Assembly: GCF_000026365.1 (NCBI RefSeq)
Contig: NC_012992.1
Location: forward strand, 124,001-188,000
Length of the DNA: 64,000 bases
Reading direction: 5' to 3'
Source of the DNA: Zygosaccharomyces rouxii
Lineage: Eukaryota > Ascomycota > Saccharomycetes > Saccharomycetales > Saccharomycetaceae
Shown: positions 1-11,065 of the stretch, piece after piece
How positions within the stretch are numbered: position 1 is the first letter of the stretch
How the letters are laid out: each line of letters begins with the position of its first letter
Position numbers and translations under genes: made by a program
Notes under the pieces: generated by a model
Told to the model about the DNA's origin: nothing
Seen by the model: the letters and a program-made list of their open reading frames with translations, nothing else
The model's database searches: none

Positions 1-3000
1 CTTCTGGCAACCATGAATAATACTGAATTAAAAAGATATGTTTCGCGACATCCTCATGATTTATTTGAATGTGTCCGAAAGGACAATGGGCGACAAGAAA
101 AAAGCCATGGCTATCTCTCCAGTTTGACGATCCATGGCCATAGAATGTATGGGCTGCCACCCACTGAACCGACATACTTTTGTCAATGGGGAGTTGACAT
201 AGATCGCCTGGAAATTAATTCAGATTTAGAGTTTGCTAAAGGATTTTTGACATGCTTTAGCAAGATTGGGTTTGGATTCAAAAATCTCGAAAACATTTTG
301 CTGTATGAGACTAATACCCTCTTTGATATGACTTCCGTTACTGTTCGTGTAAAGGAATTGAAATTTATGATGAATGATGCTGATACGAGTTCCAGAAGTG
401 TTCTACATGCCAAAAAAATAACATTCACTGCCATAGATTTTGAAAATGAAGCTTATTCTCAACGTGTGGATTTCAAATTTCCAGATATTAACTTTCTCAT
501 ATTTGAATTGGATGAAAATCAGAAGGAGGGTAGATTCCTCTTGCATTTGAAGACGCAGTTAAATTTCACTGATTTCATACAAAATCAAGCTTTTGCAGAC
601 CATAGGTACAGACAGCGAGAATACATCACATTGCATGATTCAGCGTATTACAGATGTTCCTTTCTGCTTCCTTGTTTTTTTCAAGAATCTGTGCTCTACA
701 AAGAACTGCTCGGAAGTATTTCTCCCTCTGCAACTTTACCCCCCTTGCCGCTACCTGTTTTAGCAGAAACGATAGATTATATTATTGAAGATTGTCTGGG
801 TGAATATGCACCTACTGTTAAACCTGACGATTCTTCATCATCCGATACTAGTGAAGGCCAAAGGACACCTTTAACAAATGAAGACACAAGATTCCAAGCG
901 AATTCCGGGTTCTTTTCTCCACACATGCCACATAATCCTCCCAACAATCGCGATCGCTATAACAATTACGTGCTTGATGTTGAATACGTTAATTTAGAGG
1001 TTAAGCCTTCAGTTACTGGAGTTCTCCTAAATTATCTTAAAAAGTTTTACACGGAAGACACCACCGATATCATTGACAAGAACGAGATTGCAATTGTGAA
1101 AAAGTTGGGAAATCTTCAGTACGGTGCGTCTTTTGTGACTACTTCGAGGTTGCATGTTAAAGATCTCCATTTTCTATATGATTTTGAAGAGGGAAGTGGC
1201 GTTGAATTGGCACTGAATAGCTTTGATTTTGACTTAAGAAGAAAAACCATTGAAAATGAAGATGAGAAAGTAATATTGGAAAAAACCATGTTTTCAAATA
1301 TTCACACTCTCAGAATATCTCTTTTGGAAGCCCATCCTTCCAGCATCAGCATGAAACCAGCAGCATTACAGCTTTCGATAGAAGATTTAGAATTATGGTC
1401 CTCCACCGTAGATGAAAATGTAAACTCGGTAAATGTGACCTCATTTGGCTTTACCTTGGATGAATCCCAATTAGAACGAATTTCAGGCTACTTATTTGGG
1501 CAGATTAAAGTACTTCGGGATACAATAACATCTGCTAAAGAATTGGAAAATTTGAGAAAGAAAACTCAAAAGGACTTAATATGCGATTTGACATCTGCAA
1601 GTGAGTATTATCAAATTAGCCATGATCCATATGTAATTACAAAGCCTGCTTTTATCATGAGACTATCAGAAGGCCATGTTAGGGAGAATCGGAGTTGGAG
1701 AATCATTACTCGTCTCCGCCATATTTTGACCTATTTGCCGAATGATTGGCGTACCGCTGATCACCTCGTAACCGTACAAGACTCTGAGAATCCTAATGTT
1801 CCTCAGAGAGATGAGGATATTTTCGTTTCAGTTTTCTCAAACTGGAGAAACTGGGACTTGTCTGATATTACAAGATCCTACATCTACAAAAAGATTTTTC
1901 TTCCACAGAATGAGGATAGCTTCAAAAAAGAATTAAGGACAGTATTGAAGATCAATTTTCAATCATTTTTCTTTACTGTATTGATTTCAGGCTATGAAGT
2001 GGCTCGTAGCACGATATTCACAAGAACTAATATTATAGTTGATGTTCTGCCTCCTTCGGTTAACACAAGTTCTGAGAATCTTTTCAAACAAGAGAAAGTT
2101 ATCACTTTGACGGCTAATATGGGCGCAATAAAAGGTGAATGGGGTGAGGAAGTTTTCAAGTTGAAGGAGTTGTTTTCGAAATTTAGTGAGAATGAGCTTG
2201 ATGATCTTTCTAATTTGGGATCCATCTCAAGATCTGCTTCCATTTCAGGTTTTGGCTCCCAAATGGACCGTCTTGAATCAAGTCGTGCATCTGGTCCCGG
2301 AGACCGTTTCAGAAACCTTAAGATTTTTGCCACTATGATATTTGAAAGATGTGATTTGCATTTTGTCGTGGGAGATACGAGATTGACAAACAGAATCATT
2401 AACGGGAAAAATAGCATGTTGCTTGAAAATTCAAAAGAGAATACACCACCTGCATTGTCAGCTGTTTTTTTCGCACAGAGACATGAAATTTGGTTAAAGC
2501 ACTCTACAAATGTTTTAGCAGAAGTTTTATTAAAGCAACTTCATGTTGCAGCAACGGCTCAGTTGGGAGTTATACCATTTGTTTCCCTCAATTGTCAAGC
2601 TACAAATTCATTTATTAGAGCAATGCCAAGCACTGTCGTTTTAAGAAATTCTGTCGAGAAGATTAAAAGGCAGGTAGAAGTTCTAATTCCTCAGTTCAAA
2701 TCTCATGAAGTAAAAAATTCTTCAGCAGTTACTAAAAAGACGCCACGAATTCCAATCAAATTTGATATCAGGTTCAACTTCACGGACATGAGCTCAGAAA
2801 TAATGTTGTTATCTCCATTTTATCTGCTGCAAGATGTTAAGCAACTACATATATATGCCAGTGGACATGAGAATATGGAATTAGTGCTTGGATTTTTGGA
2901 GTATGACGTCTATTTGAAATCACAACTATCCTCTGAACAGTTTTTCAAGTTCTCGTCGACAGATCTTCAGTTCAAATGCGAGGTTGCAGATGAAGTCGTT

Positions 3001-6000
3001 CCTGTTGTAGAAGTCCAAATTTCGACATCATTAATGAAGCTCACACTCTGTGAACCGCGGAGGGCGTTGCATAACCTACTTCAAGATGAGCAAACTCTCG
3101 TGGAAAGCGTGGACCATATCCAAAAACTTTGGAATTTCCTTCGTTCTGCTTCTGGTGGAAACGATCGATCACCTTCTCGTAACACAAGATGGGCCTTAGA
3201 TGCTAATTTGAAATATTTCGGTTTACTTGTCCCCGTATCGTCGATCTGTTACATTTTTGAGCTTCATTCTCTCTTTGCCTCCTTAACTAATGCCAATGAA
3301 CAGTATGAAGAATATGATAGGCATTTTTCTGGGCAAATCGTTGTGGAATCGTGTTATTTGCTGGTGAAGGAATTATCCTTGCCAGCCAATCTCTCAAAAG
3401 TATTGGATTTCTCCATAAGGTTTTTGACATCACAAAAAGTTCCAAATTCTTTACAGTCTTATCAAATTGAAAGTTCCTATTTCAGGTTATGTCTATTTCC
3501 CGAATTATTAGTGGATATTTTGTGGAGTGTTCACTACTTACAGTCACTCCTTAATCATTTCAAAAAACACCATACACCTTGGTTACCTTACTCATCTAAC
3601 AAAACTGCGAAATCTGGTGAATCGACTCTCGATTTTAGATCTATTCATATTCTCTCGTATAACTTCTGTGTCGGCTGGCTTTTCGAAGTGGGTGACAATT
3701 CAGAACCTGGTTTGATATTAGGGTATGACAGGCTATTCTCAGCTTATGAGAAGCATTTTGGTAAGCTTACTTTAATCGATGGTTACTTGTCTGTTGCCAA
3801 TGGCAATACTTCTGATACATTCTATTCTCAAAAAAGTGAGAAGGATAGTTACACAAGGACATACCTATCAAATATGCAAATATTCTATTGGTTGAAGGGT
3901 GAAAACCTACTAAAGGATTTATTTGTTCGTTTTCATGGTGAAGTCATAGATGTCAGATTTTTGTCAACTTCCTTCAAACTGGTAGAAAAGACGCTTCACT
4001 CTATTAAGCGCTTTAATGAAATGAAGAAAGCTAAGATCAAGCAGACAGGGTCTTCTACTAAGAGTAAATTGAATATGGAAGCGGCCTCAAATACACTTGC
4101 CCCATTCCTTGCTCACATTAGAACCATCAATTCACAGTTGAACTTTGCAGGTGGTGTGTTTAAAGTTTATTCGCCGACTGAACTTGACAGTAAAGCAGAA
4201 CCTTTGTTGGAGATAAAATCACCAGGTGTGCAAATGGCTATTAATTATGAGTTTAATGAGACAAGAGAGAAATCACATTGCATCAGGTTCTTTACGACGA
4301 TTGAACCTACCCATAACATGCTCTTTGCTAAATGTGCGCCGCTATTAAGTGATTTCAATCACAATATTAAGAATATGATCCGTAATTTGAGTTCTGAGGA
4401 TAAATCTCATCCTTCTAAGCCAGTTACAGATAGCATCGATTATAAGAGCTTGTTAAATCCCTATGATATTGCATTTGAAATTGCCTCAGGAAAACAGAAG
4501 TTGAGTTTTAGCTGCGAGCCTAAGGCTAAGGTCCAATTAGATGCAGGTTTCAACTCATTCTTATTCAGAGTAACTACAGACAAGGTGGATTCAGTTGAAC
4601 CCTTTAACGTTTCCTTCTCCATGGATAAAATTGAATCTTCAGTACGACACATTTTTTCGAGGGATTCAAGTGCTGCATTTATGTTGGATTATATCGACAT
4701 TGTCATGATGTTTACCTATCCTAATGTGTATGGTGTTGCACTAGTGTCTGATATGAATATTTATTGTAATATGAAGCAAAGGCAGAATTTGAATATCTTC
4801 CTCGATATTTGGAGACTGAGTAATCGGGGACGTACGAAACCAAGCGAAAATAAAGCCGAAGACAAGAGCGATGCTAAGAAATCTCTCTCTCCTCCATTTT
4901 CTCCATCTTCTAACGATTCTCGTAAGGTTTTTCCATGGTCTTTCACGATCATTTTTACCAACATGGGAGGTGTTGTTGATTTAGGACCTTCTTTGGGTGT
5001 TCTCACTTTAGGTTTAGAACAGGTCTGGATCACTACTAAGCATCAAGGTGATCAAAAAAGAACTTGGCATACTTTTGCCCATGGAATTACGGTGAATTCT
5101 GAAGGTAGATTGAGTGGAATGTTTGAGCTCGACCAGGCTAGCAGTGTTTCCGAAATTTCCTGGCCAGAGGAGGATCTATTAAGAGTTGGTCCATTGATAT
5201 CAGTATCAATGGCCATTAACAGAATGTCCATAAAGTCAGCATTTGATTACCATATGTTCTTGATTGGATCCATGAAGAGTGTAAAAGTACATCTTCATAA
5301 TGAATCTGACACTTATGCGATTTTACCAGATTTATTACAGGTTTCTTTGGAATTCGAATCCATAGTCCTTTGTGCAACTGCTTTGACAGCAGCTAATGCA
5401 TTGGATATTTACAACACGATCATGCGTATGCAACAAGACAACAGAATATCATATATTGAAACTTTGAAAGAATCGAATATTTCTGCTTCTTCTACATCAG
5501 TTGCTTACGAGGAGGTTCTGAACTCTCTGAACTTGTTGAGAACCGACATGTCCGTTATTGTTAAAGAGCTCAAAGTTCATATTTCACCTATGTCTTTGTT
5601 TGATGCAGAGGTGTTAGTGGTGTCAGTTAGAGATGTTAATGCACGTTCAGAAACCCAATCAGGCGAGAAATTAAAGACCGAACTTCAACTTCAAATATCA
5701 GACGTGAATGCCTCGTTATCTTCATCGAAAGAAGAATTGGATGAGGAAACGGTTTCCAAGATTGCTGTCGATGATTATATGCTGTATGCTTCCAAGTTTT
5801 CTGGTGGAACTATCATAAAATTACCTCAACTGCTGGTCAGTATGACAACTTGGCAGCAGCAAAGCAGCCCTGTGCTTGAATATTTGTTCACCTGCAAATT
5901 CTTTGACAAGATTTCTATGAAATGGAACCTAGGCCCGGTTAATTTTATCAAAGAAATGTGGGCCACGCATGTGAGGTCGCTAGCGGTACGTCGTACACAA

Positions 6001-6270
6001 CTGGGAAATTCCAGTCCAGAGTTAGAAGTAGCAAATGAATCTGACAAAGAAGATACAGTGAAATCTAAATTTATTTATGTGCCACTTGATGAACCATATA
6101 TTGAGATGCCTCAAATTAAAGATTTGGGTGATGCTACTCCGCCACTGGAATGGTTTGGTGTCCATAGGAAGAATCTTCCTGCTGCGACTCACCAGACCGC
6201 TGTGCTTTTGATTCAAAAGTTAGTTCATACTGCTGAAAAGGAATATGCGAAACTTCAACAACGGGCCTAA
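1..6270 (+). CDS. CSF1: Csf1 bridge-like lipid transfer protein, C-terminal part (5' end outside window)
   Basis: The reading frame is open from the first base and runs to TAA at 6268-6270, so the first ATG at 13 is probably internal. About 2,089 codons are present, against roughly 2,950 in S. cerevisiae Csf1 (family knowledge), so about the N-terminal third is missing. The protein is long, low in recognisable motifs and beta-rich, with a Ser/Asp-rich disordered linker near fragment residues 275-310, as expected for the bridge-like lipid transfer (BLTP1/Csf1) family. Those proteins form extended hydrophobic grooves that move lipid at membrane contacts; yeast Csf1 is needed for cold-sensitive fermentation and lipid homeostasis. 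It is convergent with SMC4 (60 bp gap), the YLR087-YLR086 arrangement of S. cerevisiae, which supports the assignment. No frameshift is seen. Confidence 0.93.
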   Translation, partial: LLATMNNTELKRYVSRHPHDLFECVRKDNGRQEKSHGYLSSLTIHGHRMYGLPPTEPTYFCQWGVDIDRLEINSDLEFAKGFLTCFSKIGFGFKNLENILLYETNTLFDMTSVTVRVKELKFMMNDADTSSRSVLHAKKITFTAIDFENEAYSQRVDFKFPDINFLIFELDENQKEGRFLLHLKTQLNFTDFIQNQAFADHRYRQREYITLHDSAYYRCSFLLPCFFQESVLYKELLGSISPSATLPPLPLPVLAETIDYIIEDCLGEYAPTVKPDDSSSSDTSEGQRTPLTNEDTRFQANSGFFSPHMPHNPPNNRDRYNNYVLDVEYVNLEVKPSVTGVLLNYLKKFYTEDTTDIIDKNEIAIVKKLGNLQYGASFVTTSRLHVKDLHFLYDFEEGSGVELALNSFDFDLRRKTIENEDEKVILEKTMFSNIHTLRISLLEAHPSSISMKPAALQLSIEDLELWSSTVDENVNSVNVTSFGFTLDESQLERISGYLFGQIKVLRDTITSAKELENLRKKTQKDLICDLTSASEYYQISHDPYVITKPAFIMRLSEGHVRENRSWRIITRLRHILTYLPNDWRTADHLVTVQDSENPNVPQRDEDIFVSVFSNWRNWDLSDITRSYIYKKIFLPQNEDSFKKELRTVLKINFQSFFFTVLISGYEVARSTIFTRTNIIVDVLPPSVNTSSENLFKQEKVITLTANMGAIKGEWGEEVFKLKELFSKFSENELDDLSNLGSISRSASISGFGSQMDRLESSRASGPGDRFRNLKIFATMIFERCDLHFVVGDTRLTNRIINGKNSMLLENSKENTPPALSAVFFAQRHEIWLKHSTNVLAEVLLKQLHVAATAQLGVIPFVSLNCQATNSFIRAMPSTVVLRNSVEKIKRQVEVLIPQFKSHEVKNSSAVTKKTPRIPIKFDIRFNFTDMSSEIMLLSPFYLLQDVKQLHIYASGHENMELVLGFLEYDVYLKSQLSSEQFFKFSSTDLQFKCEVADEVVPVVEVQISTSLMKLTLCEPRRALHNLLQDEQTLVESVDHIQKLWNFLRSASGGNDRSPSRNTRWALDANLKYFGLLVPVSSICYIFELHSLFASLTNANEQYEEYDRHFSGQIVVESCYLLVKELSLPANLSKVLDFSIRFLTSQKVPNSLQSYQIESSYFRLCLFPELLVDILWSVHYLQSLLNHFKKHHTPWLPYSSNKTAKSGESTLDFRSIHILSYNFCVGWLFEVGDNSEPGLILGYDRLFSAYEKHFGKLTLIDGYLSVANGNTSDTFYSQKSEKDSYTRTYLSNMQIFYWLKGENLLKDLFVRFHGEVIDVRFLSTSFKLVEKTLHSIKRFNEMKKAKIKQTGSSTKSKLNMEAASNTLAPFLAHIRTINSQLNFAGGVFKVYSPTELDSKAEPLLEIKSPGVQMAINYEFNETREKSHCIRFFTTIEPTHNMLFAKCAPLLSDFNHNIKNMIRNLSSEDKSHPSKPVTDSIDYKSLLNPYDIAFEIASGKQKLSFSCEPKAKVQLDAGFNSFLFRVTTDKVDSVEPFNVSFSMDKIESSVRHIFSRDSSAAFMLDYIDIVMMFTYPNVYGVALVSDMNIYCNMKQRQNLNIFLDIWRLSNRGRTKPSENKAEDKSDAKKSLSPPFSPSSNDSRKVFPWSFTIIFTNMGGVVDLGPSLGVLTLGLEQVWITTKHQGDQKRTWHTFAHGITVNSEGRLSGMFELDQASSVSEISWPEEDLLRVGPLISVSMAINRMSIKSAFDYHMFLIGSMKSVKVHLHNESDTYAILPDLLQVSLEFESIVLCATALTAANALDIYNTIMRMQQDNRISYIETLKESNISASSTSVAYEEVLNSLNLLRTDMSVIVKELKVHISPMSLFDAEVLVVSVRDVNARSETQSGEKLKTELQLQISDVNASLSSSKEELDEETVSKIAVDDYMLYASKFSGGTIIKLPQLLVSMTTWQQQSSPVLEYLFTCKFFDKISMKWNLGPVNFIKEMWATHVRSLAVRRTQLGNSSPELEVANESDKEDTVKSKFIYVPLDEPYIEMPQIKDLGDATPPLEWFGVHRKNLPAATHQTAVLLIQKLVHTAEKEYAKLQQRA

Positions 6271-6330
6271 GCATTAAATAATTTATGAACATATTAAATC
6301 ATTAATTAGTTAGCTAAGTGAATTTCTTTA

Positions 6331-9300
6331 TCAAGATACACTTACGAAGTCTATGTTTTTTATTGTGGCGCTCTTTGTCTTGTTATCTCTTTTGTAGATT
6401 CCGACTAACTGTTGAGCAAGTTCAAACATGTTGTTCCTCAATGATATGACGATAAATTGAGCATTCTTCGTACGTTCTTTGATATAGTTTGCCACAATTG
6501 AAACATTTCTGAAATCCAAGGCTGCATCAATCTCATCCATCACATATAAGGGCGTTGGCTTATACTTGTGTAGTGCAAACACTAAAGCCAACGAGCTTAA
6601 TGTTTTCTCACCACCAGACAAGTTCGTAATGTTTCTCCAACTTTTTTTTGGCGGCATAACACTAAACGTTACACCCTCAGAAAAAGGATCAAGTGTATCC
6701 ACTAATTCTAGTTCAGCGTTCCCCCCCATCGTAATCATTTGATACATCTCCTTCAATGTCATTGAAATAATTCCAAAGCCTTGCATAAATTCATCAAATC
6801 TCTTTTTCTTCAACTCATCTAACTTTTCCTTGACCTTATTTCGTTCTTCAACCGCTTGATTCAAGTCTAGTCTTCTGCTTTTGAATTCTATCAATCTTCT
6901 TGCATACTCCTCCAAGACGTCAATATCGGCATTGGAAGCATCAAGGAAATTCTGTAAATCTTCAATTTCTTTTTCTAATTCTTCAATTTCAATTTCATGA
7001 AGTTCGTCCTCAGAAAATTGTGTTAGACCTCTGTCAGAATATTCCCCACCGTCTTCCACATCCATTTGATTATCCCCTTGTTTTTCAGCATCTTGAACTT
7101 GGTCCTGTGCATCCAAATCTTTGTTTTCGTCTTTTCCTTCTCCAACAGATGATTCAGATTCTTCAACATCAGAAACTGGATTCTCGGAGGGATCTGATGC
7201 ATTATTAGATTCGTCTTTCAAATCATGAAGGATTTGGGTTACATCCCTAATCTTTAAGTCACCTAGTTTCTCTTCGTAATGCTTAATTTCTTTTTTGAGG
7301 TGAAAGGACAGAGAGTTCAGCTTTTCCAATTCATTCTTCATTTCCATTTCAAAGGACTTGAAGATTGCAATATCCTCGTTTATATCATTTAATTTATCTT
7401 CCAAAGTTCTTGATTCTTCGATTAAACCCTCTTTGGTATGCTGGACAGATGTTACGGATTCATGTACTTTATTTAAGGAATCCTGTAGGCCTTCGATTGT
7501 GGTTTTTAGAGTCTGAATTTCCTGATTAAAATTTTCTAAATCTCTGCTTGTCTCAAGCTTCATTTTGTGTGATTTGTTTATTTCATTTTCAGTTTTCTTA
7601 ATAACAGATCTTTCTTTCTTCTGTTTAGAAACGACGATATCAATTCTCTGGATCACAGAATCTACTTTAGAGCTTTGGATTTTCAATTCAGCACCTCCTA
7701 TCTCCATAATCTCATTTTTGAGGGTTTCTATTCGATGTTTTTTGCTTTTGGTTTGGTTTTGAATTGACTTGAATTCATCTTTCAATGACTGGACATGTTG
7801 AATGGTTTCTCTCAATTCTACATTATTATCCTGAGTAGCTGAATATGCCCTCTCGCTCTCAAGCATCTGTATTTCTTTGATCTTGATTTCACTGTTCCAA
7901 GATTCTATTTCCATTGTTAATTGAGAAATGTTATTTTCGATAGCAGGTTCCTTCTCTTTTAAATCTTTCAATTGTTCTTCCATCTGATAGATGGTATCGC
8001 TTGCCACTTGAAAGTTCTTTTCTCTTTCTACCAAATTAACTTCAAGTTGAGCAACTTCCTCTGAGCTATAAATTTCAATATCTTCAGTTTTGTTACGATT
8101 AATTTGCATAAGTCCACGAGAAACGCGACTACCACCTCCACTCATAGTACCTGAAATGTCTATCAAATTCCCATCGAGGGTAACAACTCTAAACCTTTTT
8201 TTACCATATGCAACCCTATTGGCTTGCTTTAGATCATTCGCAACTAATGTATTTCCCAAAACACTGAAGAAGGCAGAGGAAAATTTTGGATCTTTGGGAT
8301 GAATCAAGTCGAACAGCCTGGGGACTGATTCTGGTGTATTGATGCTGTCCAAGTTAAATTTTCGAAGCTTATCCAACAGTATGAATCTTGCGTACCCCAA
8401 TTTATTCTTACGTAGATATTCAATACATTGTTGCCCACATTCTACGGTTTCGACAACAATATCTTCCAAACGGGGGCAGGCAGTTGAAATTGCGACATCA
8501 TATTTCTCATCTATTACTCCCAGATCCCCCAATCTCCCATGAAAGCCGCTGATACGACCCGATTTTTGCAGTCTCGATAGTGCTGTTAGGACTTTACTTT
8601 TGTTTTCAGCATTGGAAAGAGCAGAACGAGCGTCAAGGGCCTTTTGCCTTTGAGTATTTAAAATATTTTGCATTTCTTTCAAACGGATTCTTGCATTCAA
8701 GCACTCTTTTTCCCCTGTGGAAATTTCTTCTTTAACTGATTTATGTTGAGAGTGTAAGGAATCTAGTTCTTTAGAACCTTGAAGAATCTGTTGCTTTCGA
8801 GTCTCTATCTCTTGCTTGAACTGATCGATTTCTTGAGCTAGTTTGGCCTCGGCTTCCTTAATTAAAGATATTTGAGACTCTGCAAGTTGAATTTGGGTTT
8901 TTTTCTCTTGTAACTGTGCATTCCAGGGTTCCAATTCCTTTTCCAGCTGTGCAATTTCTAAAGAGATACCATTTGTCTTATCCTTTAGAGAAAATTTAAT
9001 CTTTTCTAATTTCATCTTTTCGACCTCTGTTTGTTCGTTAAGCTCTTTCAAAGAATTCTCGTAATCCACTTGGAGTTGTTTGAGCTCTGATAATCTAGCC
9101 TCTGAACTAGATATGGAACGGTCCATTGAAGACAAAGTCTTTTCAGCTTTATCTCTTTTCTTTTCGAAATTTTTAATCTTCTCCTCATTTAGAACATTTT
9201 TGCCATCTAGTTCTCTCTTCTTACCTAGCAGTTGTTTTTCCTCATTGTTGCAGTTCTTTAATTTACTTTCCAGTTCATCCCCAAATGCTCTCAACTTGTC

Positions 9301-10572
9301 CAATTCCTTTTTCACTGAAGCATTTTTATCACTTTCCTTTTCTAATTTTTGGTTTAAATTGGTAATTTTATCCAATGTGTTTTTCAGTTTCATATTACTG
9401 TTTAAAATGTGATATTGATACAGTTTTGATTTGGATACCGTCAATTTTCTTTCATTCTCTAAAAACAACAATGCCTCTTCCTTACCGTTCTCCAGCGAAT
9501 TCTTTTCACGATCAACAATTTGGAATCTATTTTCCTTTTCAATGCAAATATCATTGAGCGATTCCATATCAGCTAAATTTTTTTCGATTAAAGGTTTATA
9601 TTTAGCGGTACCAATAATATCTTCCAAATATTCTAATAATCCATCTTCGCCTTCCCTTTCAGCCTTAGACTTCATCTGTGCGATATTTTCCACTTCACCT
9701 TGTAGAATCAAAAATCTTTTATGATCCAAATCTACCCCTTCCTTTTTCAAAAGTTTTGTCACTTCACCATAATTTGTCTCTTGGTCATTGACATAGTATT
9801 TAGAAGTGTTGTTTCTAAATGCCTTTCTCGTAACGACTAAATTCGGTTTCTCTTCATCGATCCTCGTTTCACCAGAAGGTTCATCTATCACGTATTTAAA
9901 ATGAACTTCTACTGAACATGATGGCAACGACGGGTATTCCTCAGACTTGTGAATTAAATCTGATAGTCTATCCTGTCTCATTTTGTTAGCACGAAATCCA
10001 AATACAAATAACATGGAATCGATGACATTAGATTTACCAGAACCATTGGGCCCTACCACTGCCGAAAAACTGGTGTTAAAAGGGCCAACAACTTGACGGC
10101 CTGCATATGATTTGAAATCTTGTAAGATCAATTGATCGATACAAAGCCTTGTGTGTCTAGCTTGATTTTGTTGAGCATCATAAATCTTCTGAAGTTCTAA
10201 TCGACTATTCTTTAAAGGAGAAATTTGTATTAGTTCCAATTTCCTTGTAGGTGATCTACCAGGAGATCTAGGTGGTGATTGTGAGTAAGTTTTTGATCCT
10301 CTTCCTCTGGACGAAGTTGCAGGTGGTTGTAATGGGGGCACTTGCAAAGAAGATGAAGATATTGATTGTGATGAGTGGGCATAACGATTATCACCATTCC
10401 CTACAACTAATTTCCTGGGGGTCTTAGCATGGGCAAAGGTGTTTTGAGATGATGATGTTGTGGGAAGAGACAAGTTTTCACCTTGATCCAAGTCGACGGT
10501 AGGATGTTTGCCATCAATTTGATTTAATCCATCAACCTTCTGTCTTTTACTCAATGAATCATCATCATCCAT
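6331..10572 (-). CDS. SMC4: Smc4, condensin SMC ATPase subunit
   Basis: Encodes 1,413 residues (yeast Smc4 is about 1,418). The order is classical SMC. A disordered Ser/Pro-rich N-terminal tail of about 140 residues has several S-P sites, including SPPRSPGRSP. The Walker A motif GPNGSGKS is at about residues 174-181. A long coiled coil follows, then a hinge at about 676-815 ending in a GTMSGGGS segment. A second coiled coil leads to an acidic insert at about 1120-1190. The ABC signature LSGGEKT is at about 1318, followed by Walker B VMDEIDAALD. With Smc2 it forms the ATPase core of condensin, which compacts and resolves mitotic chromosomes in the nucleus. The S-P sites in the tail fit Cdk regulation known for the family. 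It is divergent from ARP6 across a 493-bp spacer. Start is the ATG at 10572. Confidence 0.98.
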   Translation of the reverse strand: MDDDDSLSKRQKVDGLNQIDGKHPTVDLDQGENLSLPTTSSSQNTFAHAKTPRKLVVGNGDNRYAHSSQSISSSSLQVPPLQPPATSSRGRGSKTYSQSPPRSPGRSPTRKLELIQISPLKNSRLELQKIYDAQQNQARHTRLCIDQLILQDFKSYAGRQVVGPFNTSFSAVVGPNGSGKSNVIDSMLFVFGFRANKMRQDRLSDLIHKSEEYPSLPSCSVEVHFKYVIDEPSGETRIDEEKPNLVVTRKAFRNNTSKYYVNDQETNYGEVTKLLKKEGVDLDHKRFLILQGEVENIAQMKSKAEREGEDGLLEYLEDIIGTAKYKPLIEKNLADMESLNDICIEKENRFQIVDREKNSLENGKEEALLFLENERKLTVSKSKLYQYHILNSNMKLKNTLDKITNLNQKLEKESDKNASVKKELDKLRAFGDELESKLKNCNNEEKQLLGKKRELDGKNVLNEEKIKNFEKKRDKAEKTLSSMDRSISSSEARLSELKQLQVDYENSLKELNEQTEVEKMKLEKIKFSLKDKTNGISLEIAQLEKELEPWNAQLQEKKTQIQLAESQISLIKEAEAKLAQEIDQFKQEIETRKQQILQGSKELDSLHSQHKSVKEEISTGEKECLNARIRLKEMQNILNTQRQKALDARSALSNAENKSKVLTALSRLQKSGRISGFHGRLGDLGVIDEKYDVAISTACPRLEDIVVETVECGQQCIEYLRKNKLGYARFILLDKLRKFNLDSINTPESVPRLFDLIHPKDPKFSSAFFSVLGNTLVANDLKQANRVAYGKKRFRVVTLDGNLIDISGTMSGGGSRVSRGLMQINRNKTEDIEIYSSEEVAQLEVNLVEREKNFQVASDTIYQMEEQLKDLKEKEPAIENNISQLTMEIESWNSEIKIKEIQMLESERAYSATQDNNVELRETIQHVQSLKDEFKSIQNQTKSKKHRIETLKNEIMEIGGAELKIQSSKVDSVIQRIDIVVSKQKKERSVIKKTENEINKSHKMKLETSRDLENFNQEIQTLKTTIEGLQDSLNKVHESVTSVQHTKEGLIEESRTLEDKLNDINEDIAIFKSFEMEMKNELEKLNSLSFHLKKEIKHYEEKLGDLKIRDVTQILHDLKDESNNASDPSENPVSDVEESESSVGEGKDENKDLDAQDQVQDAEKQGDNQMDVEDGGEYSDRGLTQFSEDELHEIEIEELEKEIEDLQNFLDASNADIDVLEEYARRLIEFKSRRLDLNQAVEERNKVKEKLDELKKKRFDEFMQGFGIISMTLKEMYQMITMGGNAELELVDTLDPFSEGVTFSVMPPKKSWRNITNLSGGEKTLSSLALVFALHKYKPTPLYVMDEIDAALDFRNVSIVANYIKERTKNAQFIVISLRNNMFELAQQLVGIYKRDNKTKSATIKNIDFVSVS

Positions 10573-11065
10573 GGTGGTTCAAAAACTCCTTGTCACCTTC
10601 GATGTATCTTTTACCACTGTTATTGGCGTCTCAACTGTTCTTGTTTATGGTTTTCAGTTGTTTGAAAGCTCATCGCGATGAGTTCAGCTATATGGTAAAT
10701 GCTGAATGGAAGAATAGAGGACATATCTTAAGTCATCTATAGGCTCTATTAACATTTGTAGAATTACCAAGGTGTGTGTTGCACTGTTGAGATTGCTCAC
10801 TCTTCAAACCCCCAGAGTCTGAGATTCCTGGAACTTTTCAAACGGTGCCAGATGCAAGAATTAAGATAGGGGCGTGTGTTGTTGAATACAGTCCTACAGA
10901 TCACCACAATGCCTACATTTGTAGAATTTTCTGGGCTCAGCTTCTCTTTTACACTCTAACATTGCCTTGGTGTAGTTTAGTTTATGTATCGCGGAGACCA
11001 AATTAAAAGTACCAATTAAAATACGCTTAAACACCCTCGATGAGCACTGAACGGCATCAAAGGCC
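10573..11065. promoter_or_regulatory. Divergent SMC4/ARP6 intergenic region
   Basis: This 493-bp spacer must hold both the SMC4 and ARP6 promoters. I see no tRNA, repeat, convincing TATA box or MluI cell-cycle box in it. The short ORF crossing its left edge overlaps the SMC4 start and looks spurious. Confidence 0.5.

Noticed and set aside
183..434. Antisense and shifted-frame ORFs overlapping CSF1, SMC4, MON2, CLA4 and other large genes
   Set aside because: They shadow well-supported coding sequences and show no independent protein-like features.
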